64,000 nucleotides of DNA from Pectobacterium fontis (lineage in GTDB: Bacteria > Pseudomonadota > Gammaproteobacteria > Enterobacterales > Enterobacteriaceae). The position numbers and the translations under genes were made by a program. Shown here in pieces: positions 62,709-64,000 of the stretch; positions within the stretch are counted from its first letter, which is position 1, and each line of letters starts with the position of its first letter. The DNA lies in contig NZ_JSXC01000014.1 in NCBI RefSeq assembly GCF_000803215.1, forward strand, positions 62,001 through 126,000, written 5' to 3'. The notes under the pieces are model-generated. The model saw only the letters and a list, made by a program, of their open reading frames with translations, did not search any database and was not told the origin of the DNA.

Positions 62709-62852
62709 TTAACTTTTCTTCTTCTTCCCGCCTTGTACGGCCTTAAAGCGCGGATTTGATTTGCATATAACGTAAACGCGTCCACGGCGGCGAACCACAA
62801 TACAATCTTTATGGCGATTTTTTGCTGAACGCAGCGAACTAAGCACCTGCAT
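62709..62852 (-). CDS. ykgO: Zinc-independent ribosomal protein L36 paralogue (bL36B)
   Basis: This paralogue replaces zinc-binding L36 when zinc is scarce. The 47-residue product is read from the ATG at 62852 as [17 protein letters not shown], then [19 protein letters not shown] and a lysine-rich tail. It keeps two cysteines (17 and 30) but lacks the full zinc ligand set of standard L36. It lies 17 bases after ykgM, in one operon with it. Confidence 0.93.
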   Translation of the reverse strand: MQVLSSLRSAKNRHKDCIVVRRRGRVYVICKSNPRFKAVQGGKKKKS

Positions 62853-62869
62853 ATAATAACCCTCTCTGA

Positions 62870-63118
62870 TTACTTGAAGAAGTTGCCAAAACGCTGCTGG
62901 AAGCGCGCGGTGCTGCCTTCTTTGGAATATTCTTTTTGCTTCCCGGTGTAATAGGGATGCGACGCCGAAGACACATCAATGGTGACATAAGGGTAACTAG
63001 CGCCCTCCAGTTCAATGGTTCTATCGGTTTTAATGGTTGATCCCGTCCTGTAATAGACATCCGCGCTGGTATCATGAAATACCACAGTGCGATAATCAGG
63101 ATGAATACCCGCTTTCAT
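62870..63118 (-). CDS. ykgM: Zinc-independent ribosomal protein L31 type B (bL31B)
   Basis: This form replaces zinc-binding L31 under zinc limitation and so frees zinc. The 82-residue product has the type B sequence [23 protein letters not shown] and [12 protein letters not shown], without the Cys-X2-Cys zinc motif. GAGG lies 6-9 bases upstream. A Zur-type palindrome lies directly upstream. In E. coli ykgMO is elsewhere on the chromosome; here it separates tomB from acrB. Confidence 0.95.
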   Translation of the reverse strand: MKAGIHPDYRTVVFHDTSADVYYRTGSTIKTDRTIELEGASYPYVTIDVSSASHPYYTGKQKEYSKEGSTARFQQRFGNFFK

Positions 63119-63129
63119 ATTTGCCTCAT

Positions 63130-63151
63130 TTGTTATGTTATAACATACCTT
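63130..63151. promoter_or_regulatory. Zur operator of ykgM-ykgO
   Basis: The perfect palindrome TATGTTATAACATA (63134-63147) matches the core of enterobacterial Zur boxes (GTTATA..TATAAC type). It is centred about 22 bases before the ykgM start, so zinc-loaded Zur would block transcription. Confidence 0.78.
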
Positions 63152-63290
63152 TTATGTTGCGCCTTTTTATCCTCTGGATCAACCATTATGTTGCGGTACG
63201 ATGACATGGCTCTCTAACCCGCTGTAGAGAGGCATAAGATAGCCAATCACGCTCGTTTGCTGGCTGAGCTTGGGGAGTGTAAGCAGGGAT

Positions 63291-63317
63291 ATAAAAAAGG
63301 CCGCGAGGCGGCCTTTG
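63291..63317 (-). terminator. Terminator after acrB
   Basis: AAAGGCCGC and GCGGCCTTT (63297-63305 and 63309-63317 region) form a stem with a GAG loop. On the minus strand it is followed by TTTTTTAT. It lies about 30 bases after the acrB stop codon. Confidence 0.87.
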
Positions 63318-63343
63318 AACGTAGATATCGGTGAGGGGCGATC

Positions 63344-64000
63344 TTAGTGAGCGGTTGTATCGTCTACTTTCTTGCTGAAGCGACGGCGAACAACCACAAA
63401 AAATACCGGAACGAAGAAGATAGCCAGCACGGTTGCGGTGATCATCCCGCCCATTACGCCAGTACCAACGGCGTTCTGTGCACCGGAGCCTGCACCACTA
63501 CTAATGACCAGCGGCATAACACCGAGGATAAAAGCAAGTGATGTCATCAGGATGGGACGCAAGCGCATACGAACGGCGTCCAGCGTTGCCTCGACCAACC
63601 CTTTTCCTTCTTTGTCCATCAAGTCTTTAGCAAACTCGACAATCAATATGGCGTTCTTCGCCGACAGCCCTATGGTTGTCAGCAGACCCACCTTAAAGTA
63701 AACGTCGTTTTCAAGACCCGTAATGTTCGCCGCAATCAAGGCTCCGATGATCCCTAATGGAACAACCAGCATGACGGAGAACGGTATTGACCAACTCTCA
63801 TACAGCGCAGCCAGACACAGGAATACGACAATCAATGAAATCGCATAGATTGCAGGTGCCTGATTGCCTGATAGCCGTTCTTGATAGGACATCCCCGTCC
63901 ACTCGTAGCCGATGCCTTGCGGCAACTTGGTGACGAATTCCTCCATCAGCGCCATCGCATCACCGGTGCTCTTACCGGGAGCCGCTTCACCCTGAATCTG
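63344..64000 (-). CDS. acrB: Multidrug efflux RND transporter AcrB, C-terminal part
   Basis: AcrB is the proton-driven pump of the AcrAB-TolC tripartite efflux system. The window holds the last 218 codons, read without a stop to the window edge; the 5' part lies beyond 64000. The segment covers GQAAPGKS-like sequence ([18 protein letters not shown]), [54 protein letters not shown] and the last helices. It ends with a short [11 protein letters not shown] tail that is shorter than in E. coli. AcrB is favoured over AcrD by this sequence and by the tomB neighbourhood. Confidence 0.93.
   Translation of the reverse strand, partial: QIQGEAAPGKSTGDAMALMEEFVTKLPQGIGYEWTGMSYQERLSGNQAPAIYAISLIVVFLCLAALYESWSIPFSVMLVVPLGIIGALIAANITGLENDVYFKVGLLTTIGLSAKNAILIVEFAKDLMDKEGKGLVEATLDAVRMRLRPILMTSLAFILGVMPLVISSGAGSGAQNAVGTGVMGGMITATVLAIFFVPVFFVVVRRRFSKKVDDTTAH

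Overview
The window is a stretch of enterobacterial core chromosome. It carries no plasmid, phage or insertion-sequence genes. Its backbone follows the Escherichia coli brnQ-to-acrB order almost gene for gene: brnQ, proY, acpH, queA-tgt-yajC-secDF, yajI, nrdR-ribD-ribH-nusB-thiL, dxs-ispA-xseB, thiI, yajL-panE, yajQ, yajR, cyoABCDE, ampG-yajG, bolA, tig, clpPX-lon, hupB, ppiD, ybaV, fadM, queC, decR, mdlAB, glnK-amtB, tesB, ybaY, ybaZ, ffs, hha-tomB and acrB. Several insertions and losses, together with ERIC repeats and moderate protein divergence from E. coli, suggest a soft-rot genus of the Pectobacteriaceae (Pectobacterium-like). That assignment is inference from recognised protein sequences, not from a search.

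Layout. 1-5.4 kb: branched-chain amino acid carrier (missing only the first base of its start codon), proline permease, an MscS-type channel and a 2-Cys peroxiredoxin. The last two sit where E. coli has malZ. 5.4-11.8 kb: ACP phosphodiesterase, then queuosine tRNA modification and the SecDF-YajC export complex. 11.8-21.2 kb: NrdR, riboflavin synthesis, NusB, thiamine phosphate kinase, and the divergent DXP/isoprenoid operon next to thiI. 21.2-27.3 kb: a phosphoglycerate uptake island (pgtABC divergent from pgtP) that separates thiI from yajL. 27.5-36 kb: yajL/panE, yajQ, the yajR exporter and the cytochrome bo3 operon. 36-49 kb: muropeptide permease, BolA, and the proteostasis cluster tig-clpP-clpX-lon-hupB-ppiD with heat-shock promoter candidates. 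49-53 kb: fadM, queC, and a cysteine-detoxification neighbourhood (CcdA-type desulfhydrase, an unknown membrane protein, and a DecR/CcdR-type Lrp regulator). 53-61 kb: MdlAB ABC exporter, the nitrogen-regulated glnK-amtB operon, tesB, ybaY, an alkyltransferase-like protein and 4.5S RNA. 61-64 kb: the Hha-TomB pair, zinc-free ribosomal protein paralogues L36 and L31 under a Zur-type palindrome, and the C-terminal part of AcrB.

How the genes connect. QueC makes the preQ0 precursor, while Tgt and QueA insert and mature queuosine. Dxs supplies DXP to isoprenoids (IspA) and to thiamine (ThiI and ThiL act in that pathway). CyoE makes the heme O used by CyoB. Trigger factor, ClpXP, Lon and PpiD form a protein-quality set. 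GlnK gates AmtB.

No wholly new gene system was found. The items most worth checking are non-coding: a 141-bp nested palindrome between proY and the channel gene, a perfect 13-bp inverted repeat abutting the ccdA start codon, a perfect 20-bp palindrome in the pgt divergent promoter region, and structured leaders or spacers at thiI, yajG-ampG, clpP and hupB-ppiD. The degenerate AAA+ domain of PgtA and the unnamed membrane protein beside ccdA are the most unusual coding observations.
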